A stretch of DNA of 64,000 bases from Flavobacteriaceae bacterium. GTDB taxonomy: Bacteria; Bacteroidota; Bacteroidia; Flavobacteriales; Flavobacteriaceae. Under the pieces are notes generated by a model. That model was not told the DNA's origin and did not search any database. It saw only the letters and a list, made by a program, of their open reading frames with translations. Location of the stretch: contig JAGYJF010000002.1 in NCBI GenBank assembly GCA_018402135.1, positions 434,001 to 498,000 of the forward strand, given 5' to 3'. Positions 45,479 to 54,758 of this stretch are shown one piece after another (position 1 is the first letter of the stretch; each line of letters starts with the position of its first letter). A program made the translations under genes and the position numbers.

Positions 45479-47875
45479 ATGAAATTATTTTTAGTGGTGA
45501 TGGCCTTGATGTTTTCCATTTTAGGTGTATCGCAAGAATGTACGTTTAAGTTTTCTGGAAAAGTAATAGATTTCCACGATCGATCAGTTATCGTTGGTGC
45601 AACTATTTATATCCAAGAATTGGAAAAATATGCTGTATCAGACGAAAACGGCAATTTTGAAATTTCTAAGCTTTGCACAGGAACTTACACCATTTTGTTT
45701 GCGCACATAGGTTGTGAAAACAAGGAAATTAAAATCGATTTGAAATCTGATCTAAAAAGAGAAGTTTTTTTAGAGCACCATATAGAAAACCTACAAAATA
45801 TAACCATAACGGGCGAAGCGCCTAAACAAACCAAAAGTGGTCAGGAAACTAAAATTTCGTCAGAAACTCTGGAAGCGTACAGCTCTATGAGTTTAGGCGA
45901 TGCTTTAAAAGAAGTTACTGGTGTTACCTCGTTAAGTACAGGAAATACTATTGTGAAACCAATTATTAATGGCATGCATAGCAGTCGTATTATAATTATG
46001 ACCAATGGTGTTAGACTTCAGGATCAGGATTGGGGCGTTGAACATGCTCCAAATATTGATGTTAACACTGCTGGAGCCATAACTGTTATTAAAGGTTCTA
46101 GTGCGCTTGCCTATGGTGGTGATGCCATCGCCGGTGTGGTAAGTTTAAAGTCGCAGCCATTCGCTAAAACAGATTCTTTATACGGTAAAACAATCATCAG
46201 CGGACAAAGTAACGGTCGTGGTGGTAGCGTACATACAGCATTAGCAAAAACCTTTAAAACAGGTTGGTTTGTTGCAGCAAATGGCACACTTAAGCGTTAT
46301 GGCGATTTTGAAGCTCCAGATTACAATCTTACCAATACAGGATTAAAATCAGGCGCTTTTTCAGTTCAAACTGGTTACAATTCATTCAAACAAGGTTTCG
46401 AGGTTTTTTATAGTTATGTAGATAACGAAATTGGTATTCTGAGAGCATCACATATCGGTAATATTAATGATCTGGTAAATGCTATAAACAGTCAACAGCC
46501 TTTGGTTGTTAATGATTTTAGTTATGATATCAATTCGCCACGTCAAGAAATTCAACACCATTTAGTTAAAGCAACTGCTTTTAAGCGACTTAAAGGATTT
46601 GGTAAAATTGAGGTGCAATATGACTATCAAAACAACCAGCGTTTTGAATATGACGTTCGTATTGGTGATAATAGGAACAATGCGGCTGTAGATTTAAATC
46701 TACAAACGCACAGTATTTTGGCAGAGTTGCGCAAGGACTCAAATTTGGATAGGATATATACATTTGGTTTAATGGGAAGATACCAAAATAATTTTGCAAA
46801 TCCCGAAACTGGTGTAAGACGACTGATTCCCGATTATGACAAATACGATTTCGGTGCTTTTCTAACTACTGAATGGAAACTAATTCAGGGTTTGATTATA
46901 GATGCTGGAATTCGATATGATTTCAATAGAATTGATGCGCAAAAGTTTTATAGAACCAGTCGTTGGACTGAACGTGGCTATAATGTAGATTTTGCAGATA
47001 TTGTAGTGGATGACTTGGGGACGCAATTGCTCACCAATCCAGTTTTTAATTACCATAATATTTCTGCTTCCTTAGGAATGTCATACGATATTTCAACCAA
47101 TCAAGAATGGATGGCAAATATTAGCATGGCTAAAAGAGCACCAAATCCTTCCGAATTATTTAGTGATGGATTACACCATTCAGCAGCCAGAATCGAATTG
47201 GGTGATTTAAGAATCGAACAAGAAACATCTTATAGGCTTTCTTCAACATACATCTATAGTAGAGAAAAGTTTAAGTTTATGTTAGAGCTGTTTTTTAATC
47301 ACATAAATGATTATGTGTTGATAGAACCACGCGGCACTGAACAAACGTTAAGAGGTGCATTCCCTGTTTGGGAGTACCGTCAAACCAACGCTAATTTGTA
47401 TGGCGCCGATATAACGACGAATTACAATTTTTATAAAGGTTTTAACCTTATAAATAAAACAGCTTTTATAAAAGGATATGACCTAGATGCCAATACAGCA
47501 CTTATTGATGTGCCAGCAATACGAACCACTAATAGCGTAAATTACACGAATAGTGAATGGAATAATTTTAGCAGTGCACTCACCAGCGAGTTAGTGTTTA
47601 GGCAAAATGAATTTCCTGACAATAATTTTGAACAATATATTGCTGCAAGAGATGAGTTTGTATTAGTTGACGTGAGTACGCCACCGCCGGCCTACCATCT
47701 ACTTAACTGGTCTAATGAAATACAGTTTTCCTTAAGTCCAAAAACCGATTTAACTCTGAACTTAAGCGTCAACAATATTTTAAATACCAATTACAGAGAT
47801 TACCTTAATCGACTAAGATATTTTGCTGATGATCTTGGACGAAATATAATATTACAAGTGAAAATAAATTATTAA
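45479..47875 (+). CDS. TonB-dependent outer-membrane receptor, probable metal uptake (ZnuD-like plug)
   Basis: 798 residues. Signal peptide, then a carboxypeptidase-regulatory-like domain (SGKVIDFHDRSVIVGATIYI, about 27-105). Plug domain about 110-235: GDALKEVTGVTSLSTGN, IINGMHSSRIIIMTNGVRLQ, DQDWGVEHAPNID and VIKGSSALAYGGDAIAGVV. The last two blocks resemble ZnuD-type receptors where the His/Asp-rich segment lies near the metal site. The 22-strand barrel follows and ends FADDLGRNIILQVKINY with aromatic-rich terminal strand. Neighbours (His-rich small protein upstream, acidic lipoprotein downstream) support metal, most likely zinc, transport. Confidence 0.88.
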   Translation: MKLFLVVMALMFSILGVSQECTFKFSGKVIDFHDRSVIVGATIYIQELEKYAVSDENGNFEISKLCTGTYTILFAHIGCENKEIKIDLKSDLKREVFLEHHIENLQNITITGEAPKQTKSGQETKISSETLEAYSSMSLGDALKEVTGVTSLSTGNTIVKPIINGMHSSRIIIMTNGVRLQDQDWGVEHAPNIDVNTAGAITVIKGSSALAYGGDAIAGVVSLKSQPFAKTDSLYGKTIISGQSNGRGGSVHTALAKTFKTGWFVAANGTLKRYGDFEAPDYNLTNTGLKSGAFSVQTGYNSFKQGFEVFYSYVDNEIGILRASHIGNINDLVNAINSQQPLVVNDFSYDINSPRQEIQHHLVKATAFKRLKGFGKIEVQYDYQNNQRFEYDVRIGDNRNNAAVDLNLQTHSILAELRKDSNLDRIYTFGLMGRYQNNFANPETGVRRLIPDYDKYDFGAFLTTEWKLIQGLIIDAGIRYDFNRIDAQKFYRTSRWTERGYNVDFADIVVDDLGTQLLTNPVFNYHNISASLGMSYDISTNQEWMANISMAKRAPNPSELFSDGLHHSAARIELGDLRIEQETSYRLSSTYIYSREKFKFMLELFFNHINDYVLIEPRGTEQTLRGAFPVWEYRQTNANLYGADITTNYNFYKGFNLINKTAFIKGYDLDANTALIDVPAIRTTNSVNYTNSEWNNFSSALTSELVFRQNEFPDNNFEQYIAARDEFVLVDVSTPPPAYHLLNWSNEIQFSLSPKTDLTLNLSVNNILNTNYRDYLNRLRYFADDLGRNIILQVKINY

Positions 47876-47891
47876 ACATCTAAAACAAACA

Positions 47892-48479
47892 ATGATGAAA
47901 ACAATGAAAACAATTAAATTTTTAACAATAGTAGCAATCGCAGGTTTAACCTTTAACAGTTGTTCAAGCGACGATGACGCACCAGTGCCAGTAAATGAAG
48001 AAGAAGTAATTACAACGGTTATAGCAAGCTTTACACCGCAAGGCGGCGGAACTACTGTAACCTTAACGTCTCAAGACTTAGATGGTGACGGCCCCGACGC
48101 ACCAATACAAGCAGTCTCGGGACCTTTTGTAAGTGGAACAGTTTACAATGGTAGTGTTCAGTTTTTAAATGAATTGGAAACACCTGCTGAGGATATTACC
48201 GAAGAAATTGAAGAAGAAGACGATGAACACCAAGTTTTCTTTTCAGTGACTGGCGGTGTTGGAACTTTTGCTTATACAGATAGTGATGCAGATGGAAACC
48301 CTCTTGGTTTAGCGTTTACATTTACAACAGATGATACTGCTGCAGTTCTAAATGGTATAATGACGATAACTTTGAGACACGAACCAAATAAATCAGCTGC
48401 AGGCGTTAGCGACGGTGATATTACGAATGCTGGTGGAGAAACTGATGTAGAAGTGTCATTTGACGTTACTAAAAATTAA
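47892..48479 (+). CDS. Acidic surface-type lipoprotein linked to the TonB receptor
   Basis: 195 residues. Signal peptide with lipobox FNSC followed by SSDDDAP, an acidic sequence like the lipoprotein export signal used in Bacteroidota to reach the cell surface. Mature part: two beta-rich halves with TPQGGGTTVTLTSQDLDGDG and ETPAEDITEEIEEEDDEHQV, rich in Asp and Glu and possibly cation-binding. Similar proteins in flavobacteria are annotated as type 1 periplasmic binding fold superfamily. It lies 16 bases after the receptor, so probably acts as its surface partner. Followed by a bidirectional terminator. Confidence 0.75.
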   Translation: MMKTMKTIKFLTIVAIAGLTFNSCSSDDDAPVPVNEEEVITTVIASFTPQGGGTTVTLTSQDLDGDGPDAPIQAVSGPFVSGTVYNGSVQFLNELETPAEDITEEIEEEDDEHQVFFSVTGGVGTFAYTDSDADGNPLGLAFTFTTDDTAAVLNGIMTITLRHEPNKSAAGVSDGDITNAGGETDVEVSFDVTKN

Positions 48480-48496
48480 GTTAAACCTGTATCATT

Positions 48497-48529
48497 AAAA
48501 AAAAAGCGACTTTCGAGTCGCTTTTTTTT
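48497..48529. terminator. Bidirectional UUCG-loop terminator
   Basis: GCGACT (48506-48511), loop TTCG, AGTCGC (48516-48521), flanked by A-run on the left and T-run on the right so that the stem extends with A-T pairs. It separates the convergent lipoprotein (+) and small membrane protein (-) genes and can stop both. Confidence 0.92.
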
Positions 48530-48791
48530 ATTTGCTTATTTCCATAACCGGTTGTTCCCTTTTACTAAAAACATAAGTATAAAACCACATAATAGTAAAA
48601 GTTGGTATAATATCTAATCCTGGTAAAATTTCCTCAACAAACGATATAATACCAGCAATTTTCCCCTTTTTCCCAGGATAAAGTCGCGTCATAATAAAAC
48701 CTGATAAAGGTGCCCAAATAATATCAAAGATTGTAATTAAGCCAATTAAGTCTAACACAATACTTAATGCCAATTTTTTATATTTTCCCAT
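48528..48791 (-). CDS. Small membrane protein, unknown
   Basis: 87 residues with two hydrophobic segments: LALSIVLDLIGLITIFDIIW near the N-terminus and IIPTFTIMWFYTYVF near the C-terminus, joined by a basic loop (RLYPGKKGKIAG). No known domain recognised. Its stop lies within the end of the bidirectional terminator. Confidence 0.65.
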   Translation of the reverse strand: MGKYKKLALSIVLDLIGLITIFDIIWAPLSGFIMTRLYPGKKGKIAGIISFVEEILPGLDIIPTFTIMWFYTYVFSKREQPVMEISK

Positions 48792-48912
48792 ACATACTTA
48801 AATAAATTACTATTATCGCATAACAAAAAATATACCAAAAAATTGTGTCACGAATGACTTCCTAATTCTTAGTTTTAACAATTACTTATGACAAATAGCC
48901 ATAGGCAGAATG

Positions 48913-48920
48913 TAGTTTTG
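48913..48920 (+). promoter_or_regulatory. Bacteroidota -7 box (TAGTTTTG)
   Basis: TAGTTTTG matches TAnnTTTG, with TTATG about 22 bases upstream as a poor -33 element. It lies 28 bases before the TTG start at 48949, which supports that start rather than the ATG at 48994. Confidence 0.4.
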
Positions 48921-48948
48921 TACACACCTTAATAAAATTCATCTCCAC

Positions 48949-51426
48949 TTGACAATTAAAGTATACATCTATTTTGAATGGCTTATAAAACTAATGATAT
49001 TATGTCTATTTGTGAGTCTTATATCTCTAAATTCATTAAACGCTCAATCAAAAGATAAAAAGGTTTTAAATATTATCCGTACGGACACACCGCCCATTAT
49101 TGATGGTGTTTTAAACGATAACATTTGGCAGCGTGCAGAAAAAGCTCAAAACTTCACCCAGTATAAGCCAGACATGGGAATTCAAGAAACCGACGAACGA
49201 ACATCCTTGGTTCAAATGAGCTACGATGATGAAGCGCTTTACATAGCAGCTTATCTTAAGGACGATCCAGAACTTATGATGACCCAACTTACCAACCGTG
49301 ACAATTTTGGACAAACCGATTATTTTAAAGTGGTTATTAACCCAAACAATGACGCTCAAAATGACACCCAATTTATTGTGTTTAGTTCTGGTGTTCAAGC
49401 AGATGCTATTGCAAACCCGACCATCAATGAAGATTTTGGCTGGAATGCTGTTTGGGATAGCGCCGTCACCAAAACCGACGATGGTTGGACGGTTGAAATG
49501 AAATTACCATACCGCACTTTGCGATTTTCAGATGAAAATGAGCCCACTTGGGGTATTCAATTTATACGTTTTTTTAGAAGAGAACGATCGGAATATGCAT
49601 GGAACCCAATAGACCCTACCAAGGGAATTGTTGGACTTTATCACGGCGAATTAAAAGGTTTAAAAGATATTGAACCACCTGTGAGATTAAATTTATATCC
49701 CTTTACTACGGGTATCATGAATACATTTGATGATAAAACCGATACCAAACTCACTTTTGGTATGGATGTAAAATATGGCCTTACCGACAATTTCACCTTA
49801 GATGCTACTTTGGTCCCCGATTTTAGCCAAGCGCGATTTGACGACGTTGTTTTAAACCTCGGTCCATTTGAACAAACTTTCGCTGAACAACGTCAATTTT
49901 TTACGGAAGGGATCGATTTGTTCTCAAAAGGAAATTTATTTTTCTCTCGAAGGGTTGGTAGCGCTCCAATTGGCTCCGTAACGCTTGAAGACAATCAGGA
50001 AATTACCGATAGACCACAAGAAACAAAGGTGTTAAATGCACTTAAAGTTTCGGGTCGAACAAAGAAAGGACTGGGTATCGGTTTGTTTAATGCCATTACC
50101 GAAAGTACTTTCGCTACCATCAGAGATACCGTTGCAAACACAGAAACCAAACAGCTTATTGAACCACTTTCTAACTACAATATTTTGGTGATTGACCAAC
50201 AATTTAATAAAAATTCATCGGTTAGCATTATAAATACCAATGTTTTACGAGAAGGTAGTTTTAGAGATGCCAATGTTACCGCTGCACTCTTTAACATCAT
50301 TAACAAACGTAACACCTACAACATTGCCGGGGATTTTAAGATGAGTCAATTAAATTTAATTAATGACGAGCAGGTTGGTTATAGCAGTTCGTTTTCGGCG
50401 GCCAAGGTTCATGGTAATTTTCGTTATGGTGTTCGTCATAGCTTTGCCGATACCGATTACGACATAAATGACCTAGGTTTGCAACTTCGTAATAATTTCA
50501 ACAATGTAACCTTAAATGCTTCTTATCAAATATTTGAACCTACAAAGCACCTTAATAGTTACAATATTAATCTTTCTTACAATCATCAAAGGCTGGCAAA
50601 TCCAGGAGTCTATACAGGAACTTCTATCAACTCTTCATTTCGTGCTAATACCAAAAAATTAGATACTTATGGATTCAATCTAAATTTTCAACCGGGCAAA
50701 CAATACGATTATTTTGAAGCACGAACCGCAAATAGTTTTTTTATTTATGAAAATTTTTTGACTGCTGGTTTATTCATATCCTCCAACTATAATAGGGTTT
50801 TTGCAGTCGATTTAAGATCTAATATTAATACTTTGTTTGAAGACGGTCGGGATTATTTTACTTACAACCTTGATTTTAGTCCACGCGTTCGATTTAATGA
50901 TCACTTTTTATTGGTTTATAATTTTAAATACGATTTTAGAGATGGCGATCGCGGTTTTGCAACCCGTCAAGACAATCAACCTATTTTTGGAGAGAGAGAT
51001 AGACAAATTGTTGAAAATTCTTTGTCGGCTAATTATACCTTCAATCCATTTCAAATTGTATCATTAACTTTTAGGAATTATTGGGATACCGTTTCATATG
51101 ATGACAATTATTTTACCCTATTAGATAACGGTCGACTTACAACTGACGATGGTTTTACACTTGATGATTTAGATAACGATCCCAACATAAATTTTACCAC
51201 TTGGAATCTTGACCTTAGCTATTCCTGGCAGTTTGCACCTGGAAGTTTCTTAACGGCTTTATATCGCAACCAGCTGTTCAATATTAGCAATGATGCACAA
51301 GCCAATTATTCCGATACCTTAAATAATCTTTTTAATTCGCCTACACAGCACACGTTTTCAGTTCGTGTTCAATACTTTATAGACTATGCCAATATTAAAT
51401 CTGTTTTTAGCAGAAAGAATAGTTAA
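48949..51426 (+). CDS. CBM9/DUF5916 outer-membrane protein
   Basis: 825 residues from a TTG at 48949; this start supplies basic residues for the signal peptide that ends LNSLNA. An ATG at 48994 is an alternative. A carbohydrate-binding family 9-like domain occupies about 40-235 (PPIIDGVLNDNIWQRAEKAQ, DEALYIAAYLKDDPE, DGWTVEMKLPYRTLRF). A large outer-membrane beta-barrel follows (DUF5916-type), with LVPDFSQARFDDVVLNLGPF, EQRQFFTEGIDLFSKGN and repeated alternating strands to the end. Common in Bacteroidota as a possible glycan or peptide-related OM protein; actual function unknown. Confidence 0.85.
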   Translation: MTIKVYIYFEWLIKLMILCLFVSLISLNSLNAQSKDKKVLNIIRTDTPPIIDGVLNDNIWQRAEKAQNFTQYKPDMGIQETDERTSLVQMSYDDEALYIAAYLKDDPELMMTQLTNRDNFGQTDYFKVVINPNNDAQNDTQFIVFSSGVQADAIANPTINEDFGWNAVWDSAVTKTDDGWTVEMKLPYRTLRFSDENEPTWGIQFIRFFRRERSEYAWNPIDPTKGIVGLYHGELKGLKDIEPPVRLNLYPFTTGIMNTFDDKTDTKLTFGMDVKYGLTDNFTLDATLVPDFSQARFDDVVLNLGPFEQTFAEQRQFFTEGIDLFSKGNLFFSRRVGSAPIGSVTLEDNQEITDRPQETKVLNALKVSGRTKKGLGIGLFNAITESTFATIRDTVANTETKQLIEPLSNYNILVIDQQFNKNSSVSIINTNVLREGSFRDANVTAALFNIINKRNTYNIAGDFKMSQLNLINDEQVGYSSSFSAAKVHGNFRYGVRHSFADTDYDINDLGLQLRNNFNNVTLNASYQIFEPTKHLNSYNINLSYNHQRLANPGVYTGTSINSSFRANTKKLDTYGFNLNFQPGKQYDYFEARTANSFFIYENFLTAGLFISSNYNRVFAVDLRSNINTLFEDGRDYFTYNLDFSPRVRFNDHFLLVYNFKYDFRDGDRGFATRQDNQPIFGERDRQIVENSLSANYTFNPFQIVSLTFRNYWDTVSYDDNYFTLLDNGRLTTDDGFTLDDLDNDPNINFTTWNLDLSYSWQFAPGSFLTALYRNQLFNISNDAQANYSDTLNNLFNSPTQHTFSVRVQYFIDYANIKSVFSRKNS

Positions 51427-51468
51427 TTGTTGTACAAACTTGATTAAAATGTTAATTTCACAACATCT

Positions 51469-52140
51469 ATGAGTATCATCATTCAGGCCAAACATATAAA
51501 CAAATCTTACAACGACTTGCAGGTTTTGAAAAATGTTGATTTAACTATCAATACCGCCGAGGTAGTTTCTATTGTAGGTCCGTCTGGTGCCGGAAAAACT
51601 ACCCTATTGCAAATTTTAGGAACCTTAGATAAAGCTGATAAACATCCGCATACTGAATTGCTGATTAGAGGTGAAAATGTAGCTGTACTTAATGACAAGG
51701 CCTTAGCTAAATTTAGAAACAATCATATTGGTTTTATTTTTCAGTTCCATCAATTATTTCCTGAATTTTCTGCCATTGAAAATGTTTGCATTCCAGCCTT
51801 TATTAAAAATACTTCAAAAGTAAACGCCGAAAAGGAAGCTAAAAAATTATTAGACTATTTAGGTCTAAAAAATCGTTACCATCACAAACCAAGTGAGCTT
51901 TCTGGAGGCGAACAACAACGTGTAGCCGTGGCTCGAGCGCTGATCAATAATCCTGCACTTATTTTTGCAGATGAACCTTCTGGTAATTTAGACAGTGAAT
52001 CGGCCGAAAGTCTTCACCATTTGTTTTTCAAATTACGTGACGAATTTAAGCAAACCTTTGTGATTGTAACGCACAATAAAGAACTCGCCAATATGGCCGA
52101 CCGTAAGCTGACTATGGTAGATGGCAAAATTCAAAATTAA
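51469..52140 (+). CDS. lolD: LolD-like ABC transporter ATPase
   Basis: 223 residues. Walker [14 protein letters not shown]-loop [11 protein letters not shown], signature [15 protein letters not shown], Walker [13 protein letters not shown] and switch VIVTHNKEL. Belongs to the MacB/LolD/FtsE group; in this group it energises lipoprotein release from the inner membrane with LolC/E. No permease gene is adjacent, so assignment to Lol is by sequence type. Confidence 0.85.
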   Translation: MSIIIQAKHINKSYNDLQVLKNVDLTINTAEVVSIVGPSGAGKTTLLQILGTLDKADKHPHTELLIRGENVAVLNDKALAKFRNNHIGFIFQFHQLFPEFSAIENVCIPAFIKNTSKVNAEKEAKKLLDYLGLKNRYHHKPSELSGGEQQRVAVARALINNPALIFADEPSGNLDSESAESLHHLFFKLRDEFKQTFVIVTHNKELANMADRKLTMVDGKIQN

Positions 52141-52149
52141 CCACTTTCT

Positions 52150-52926
52150 GTGCCAAAAAAACTGACTTTTTTAGAGTTAAAATCATTCTTAGATGAAAAA
52201 GAAACCCAGTACAATCATCGAGATTTTATTGATTCCGACCCAATTCAAATTCCGCATCAGTTCAATAAAAAAGAAGATATTGAAATTGCTGGATTTTTAA
52301 CCGCAACCATCGCTTGGGGCAACCGTAAAAGCATTATTAACAATGCCCAACGCATGATGGATTTGCTTGACCGTTCGCCATACGACTTTGTAATACACCA
52401 TAAAGATTCCGATTTAAAACCGCTCCTAAACTTCGTGCATCGCACCTTTAATGGCGACGATTTCATTCAGTTTATAAAAAGTTTGCAGCATATTTACAAT
52501 AATCATCATGGATTAGAAGCCGTGTTTGCTAAACATGCCAAAAAGAAATCCATGCAGGAATCTATTCATTTCTTTAAACACTATTTTTTTGAAATAGAGC
52601 ATCTTCCAAGAACCCAAAAGCATGTCAGTGATCCGTTTAAAAATTCGGCTGCTAAAAGACTTAATATGTACCTGCGTTGGATGGTTAGAAATGACCAAAC
52701 TGGTGTAGATTTTGGTATTTGGAAAAGTATAAAACCCGCGCAGTTGTCTTGTCCGTTAGATGTGCACTCAGGTAATGTAGCGCGTAAACTAGGTTTACTA
52801 AAGCGTCCACAAAACGATGCCAAGGCTTTGTTAGAACTCGATACCAAACTTCGTAAACTTGATGCCACAGATCCTGTTAAATATGATTTCGCCTTATTTG
52901 GTCTAGGTGTATTTGAAGGTTTTTAA
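52150..52926 (+). CDS. TIGR02757/DUF2400-family protein
   Basis: 258 residues from a GTG ten bases after lolD. ATIAWGNRKSIINNAQRMMD, FVHRTFNGDDF, KRLNMYLRWMVRNDQTGVDFGIW and PLDVHSGNVARKLGLL are the family blocks. The arrangement resembles HhH-GPD-type DNA repair glycosylase folds and may act on nucleic acid, but no activity is established. Often next to lolD in Bacteroidota. Confidence 0.85.
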   Translation: MPKKLTFLELKSFLDEKETQYNHRDFIDSDPIQIPHQFNKKEDIEIAGFLTATIAWGNRKSIINNAQRMMDLLDRSPYDFVIHHKDSDLKPLLNFVHRTFNGDDFIQFIKSLQHIYNNHHGLEAVFAKHAKKKSMQESIHFFKHYFFEIEHLPRTQKHVSDPFKNSAAKRLNMYLRWMVRNDQTGVDFGIWKSIKPAQLSCPLDVHSGNVARKLGLLKRPQNDAKALLELDTKLRKLDATDPVKYDFALFGLGVFEGF

Positions 52927-52960
52927 TAAAGTTTTACTATCGCCTGATAAAAAATATTTC

Positions 52961-53110
52961 GTCCCGATAGGGCCTTCTGAATAAAATATAAAATCTATTC
53001 TACCGATATATGGTCCCTGAGGGACAGTCCTGTTAAGGACTGAATATGGGTAGAAATAAAAAAAGCACTACACAGAAAAATGTCTCGTAGGGACTACATA
53101 GATAGAAATA
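52961..53110. repeat. Palindromic repeat element folding as a three-way junction
   Basis: The 297-base gap between the TIGR02757 and S10 genes carries three copies of GTCCC-n-GGGAC: GTCCCGATAGGGCC (52961), GTCCCTGAGGGAC (53013-53025) and GTCTCGTAGGGAC (53082-53094). The middle copy is enclosed by a 12-base stem (TTCTACCGATAT 52998-53009 with ATATGGGTAGAA 53044-53055, one mismatch) together with a second hairpin AGTCCT-gtta-AGGACT (53026-53041). The whole therefore folds as a cloverleaf-like unit with degenerate flanking copies, suggesting REP/IS200-associated DNA. No ORF inside. A further palindrome TTGTCGGACGACAA lies at 53130-53143. Confidence 0.65.
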
Positions 53111-53223
53111 CAATTTTATTAAATGGTTTTTGTCGGACGACAATAATAAAATTTATTACTTTTAAGCTTCCCTAAATTGAACGTATTCAATTCTATTAAA
53201 TTATTAATTAATATATATACAAA

Positions 53224-54717
53224 ATGAAGTCTTTTATTGTTTCTACTTTTTTAATAATCTCTATTACCCTAAACGCACAACCCATTGATGTTAATATTGA
53301 TTCAGCCTATGTCACAAAACATACAGCCACCATTAAAGGCACTACAGTAAATTACGACGTCTACACTGGCATGTTGCCAGTTTGGAAAGAAGAAACAGCT
53401 GTAGCAACACTGTTTTACACCTATTACAAACGTACCAACATAAAAGATGTATCTAACAGACCGATTGTGTTTTCATTTAACGGCGGACCAGGATCGGCGT
53501 CGGTTTGGATGCATGTGGCTTACACTGGTCCCAAGGTTTTAAACATCGATGACGAAGGTTACCCTGTGCAACCTTATGGTGTAAAAGACAACCCAAATTC
53601 AATTTTGGATGTTGCCGATATTGTTTATGTGAATCCAGTAAACACGGCGTATTCACGAATGATACCTGATGCTGATGGCAAAATGCCTGATAAAAGTTTA
53701 TTTTTCGGCATCAACGCAGATATAAGTTACTTAGCTTCTTGGATGAATACCTTTGTTACCCGTTATAACCGATGGCCATCACCCAAATATATCATTGGCG
53801 AAAGTTACGGCGGAACGCGCGTTATGGGATTAGCGCACGAGCTACAAAATAATCAGTGGATGTATCTCAACGGCGTGATTATGGTTTCACCTGCAGATTA
53901 CAAAGTATTGCGCACCGGCGGTCCGGTTTCATCGGCTTTAAATTTGCCCTATTACACAGCTGCGGCATGGTTTCACAATAAGTTGAACAATAATTTACAG
54001 CAAAAGGATTTATTAGACGTGTTACCTGAAGTTGAGACTTTTGCCATAGAAAAATTGGTACCTGCTTTGGCTAAAGGTGGTTTTATTTCTGCGGAAGAAA
54101 AAGAACAAATCGCCATAAAAATGAGCACCTATTCTGGGCTTGAGAAATCTGAAATACTGCAGCACAATTTAGATGTACCAACCTCCTATTTTTGGAAATC
54201 CCTGTTGCGAAATGACAGTGGGCAAACCATCGGAAGATTAGATTCTAGATATTTAGGATTTGATAAAACCGAATCTGGTACTAGTCCAGATTACAATGCT
54301 GAGCTTACTTCTTGGCTGCATTCTTTCACACCCGCAATTAACTATTATATCAGTAATAATCTCAATTTTAAAACGGATTTAAAATATAATATGTTTGGAA
54401 ATGTGCGTCCGTGGGACAATGAAAACGACAATGTTCGCGATAACTTACGTTTGGCCATGGCGCAAAATCCTTATTTAAAAGTACTAATACAATCAGGTTA
54501 TTACGATGGTGCCACCACCTATTTCAATGCTAAATACACCATGTGGCAAATTGACCCCAGCGGTAAAATGAAAGACCGATTCAGTTTTAAAGGTTACCGA
54601 AGCGGACATATGATGTATTTGCGAAGCGAAGACTTAAAGAACGCCAACGACGATCTAAGGGATTTCATATCTAACTCCTTATCTAATGGGAAAGCGGCGA
54701 AATACGATAGACCTTAA
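53224..54717 (+). CDS. S10-family serine carboxypeptidase, secreted
   Basis: 497 residues with signal peptide (ending NAQ). FSFNGGPGSASVWMHVAYTGP (oxyanion hole) and YIIGESYGGTRVM (catalytic Ser near 194) are S10 marks; the C-terminal GYRSGHMMYLRSED has the catalytic His, and YYDGATTYF the probable Asp. It would cut C-terminal residues from peptides in the periplasm or outside. The family is more common in eukaryotes but frequent in Bacteroidota. Confidence 0.88.
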   Translation: MKSFIVSTFLIISITLNAQPIDVNIDSAYVTKHTATIKGTTVNYDVYTGMLPVWKEETAVATLFYTYYKRTNIKDVSNRPIVFSFNGGPGSASVWMHVAYTGPKVLNIDDEGYPVQPYGVKDNPNSILDVADIVYVNPVNTAYSRMIPDADGKMPDKSLFFGINADISYLASWMNTFVTRYNRWPSPKYIIGESYGGTRVMGLAHELQNNQWMYLNGVIMVSPADYKVLRTGGPVSSALNLPYYTAAAWFHNKLNNNLQQKDLLDVLPEVETFAIEKLVPALAKGGFISAEEKEQIAIKMSTYSGLEKSEILQHNLDVPTSYFWKSLLRNDSGQTIGRLDSRYLGFDKTESGTSPDYNAELTSWLHSFTPAINYYISNNLNFKTDLKYNMFGNVRPWDNENDNVRDNLRLAMAQNPYLKVLIQSGYYDGATTYFNAKYTMWQIDPSGKMKDRFSFKGYRSGHMMYLRSEDLKNANDDLRDFISNSLSNGKAAKYDRP

Positions 54718-54758
54718 TCATTCTAATTTTTATAGTTTTCAATTTATTCTTGAACCAC

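Noticed and set aside
52961-53110. CRISPR array or tRNA in the hairpin region
   Set aside because: Copies are degenerate and irregularly spaced with no spacers; the fold has two inner hairpins and no tRNA anticodon or T-loop consensus.
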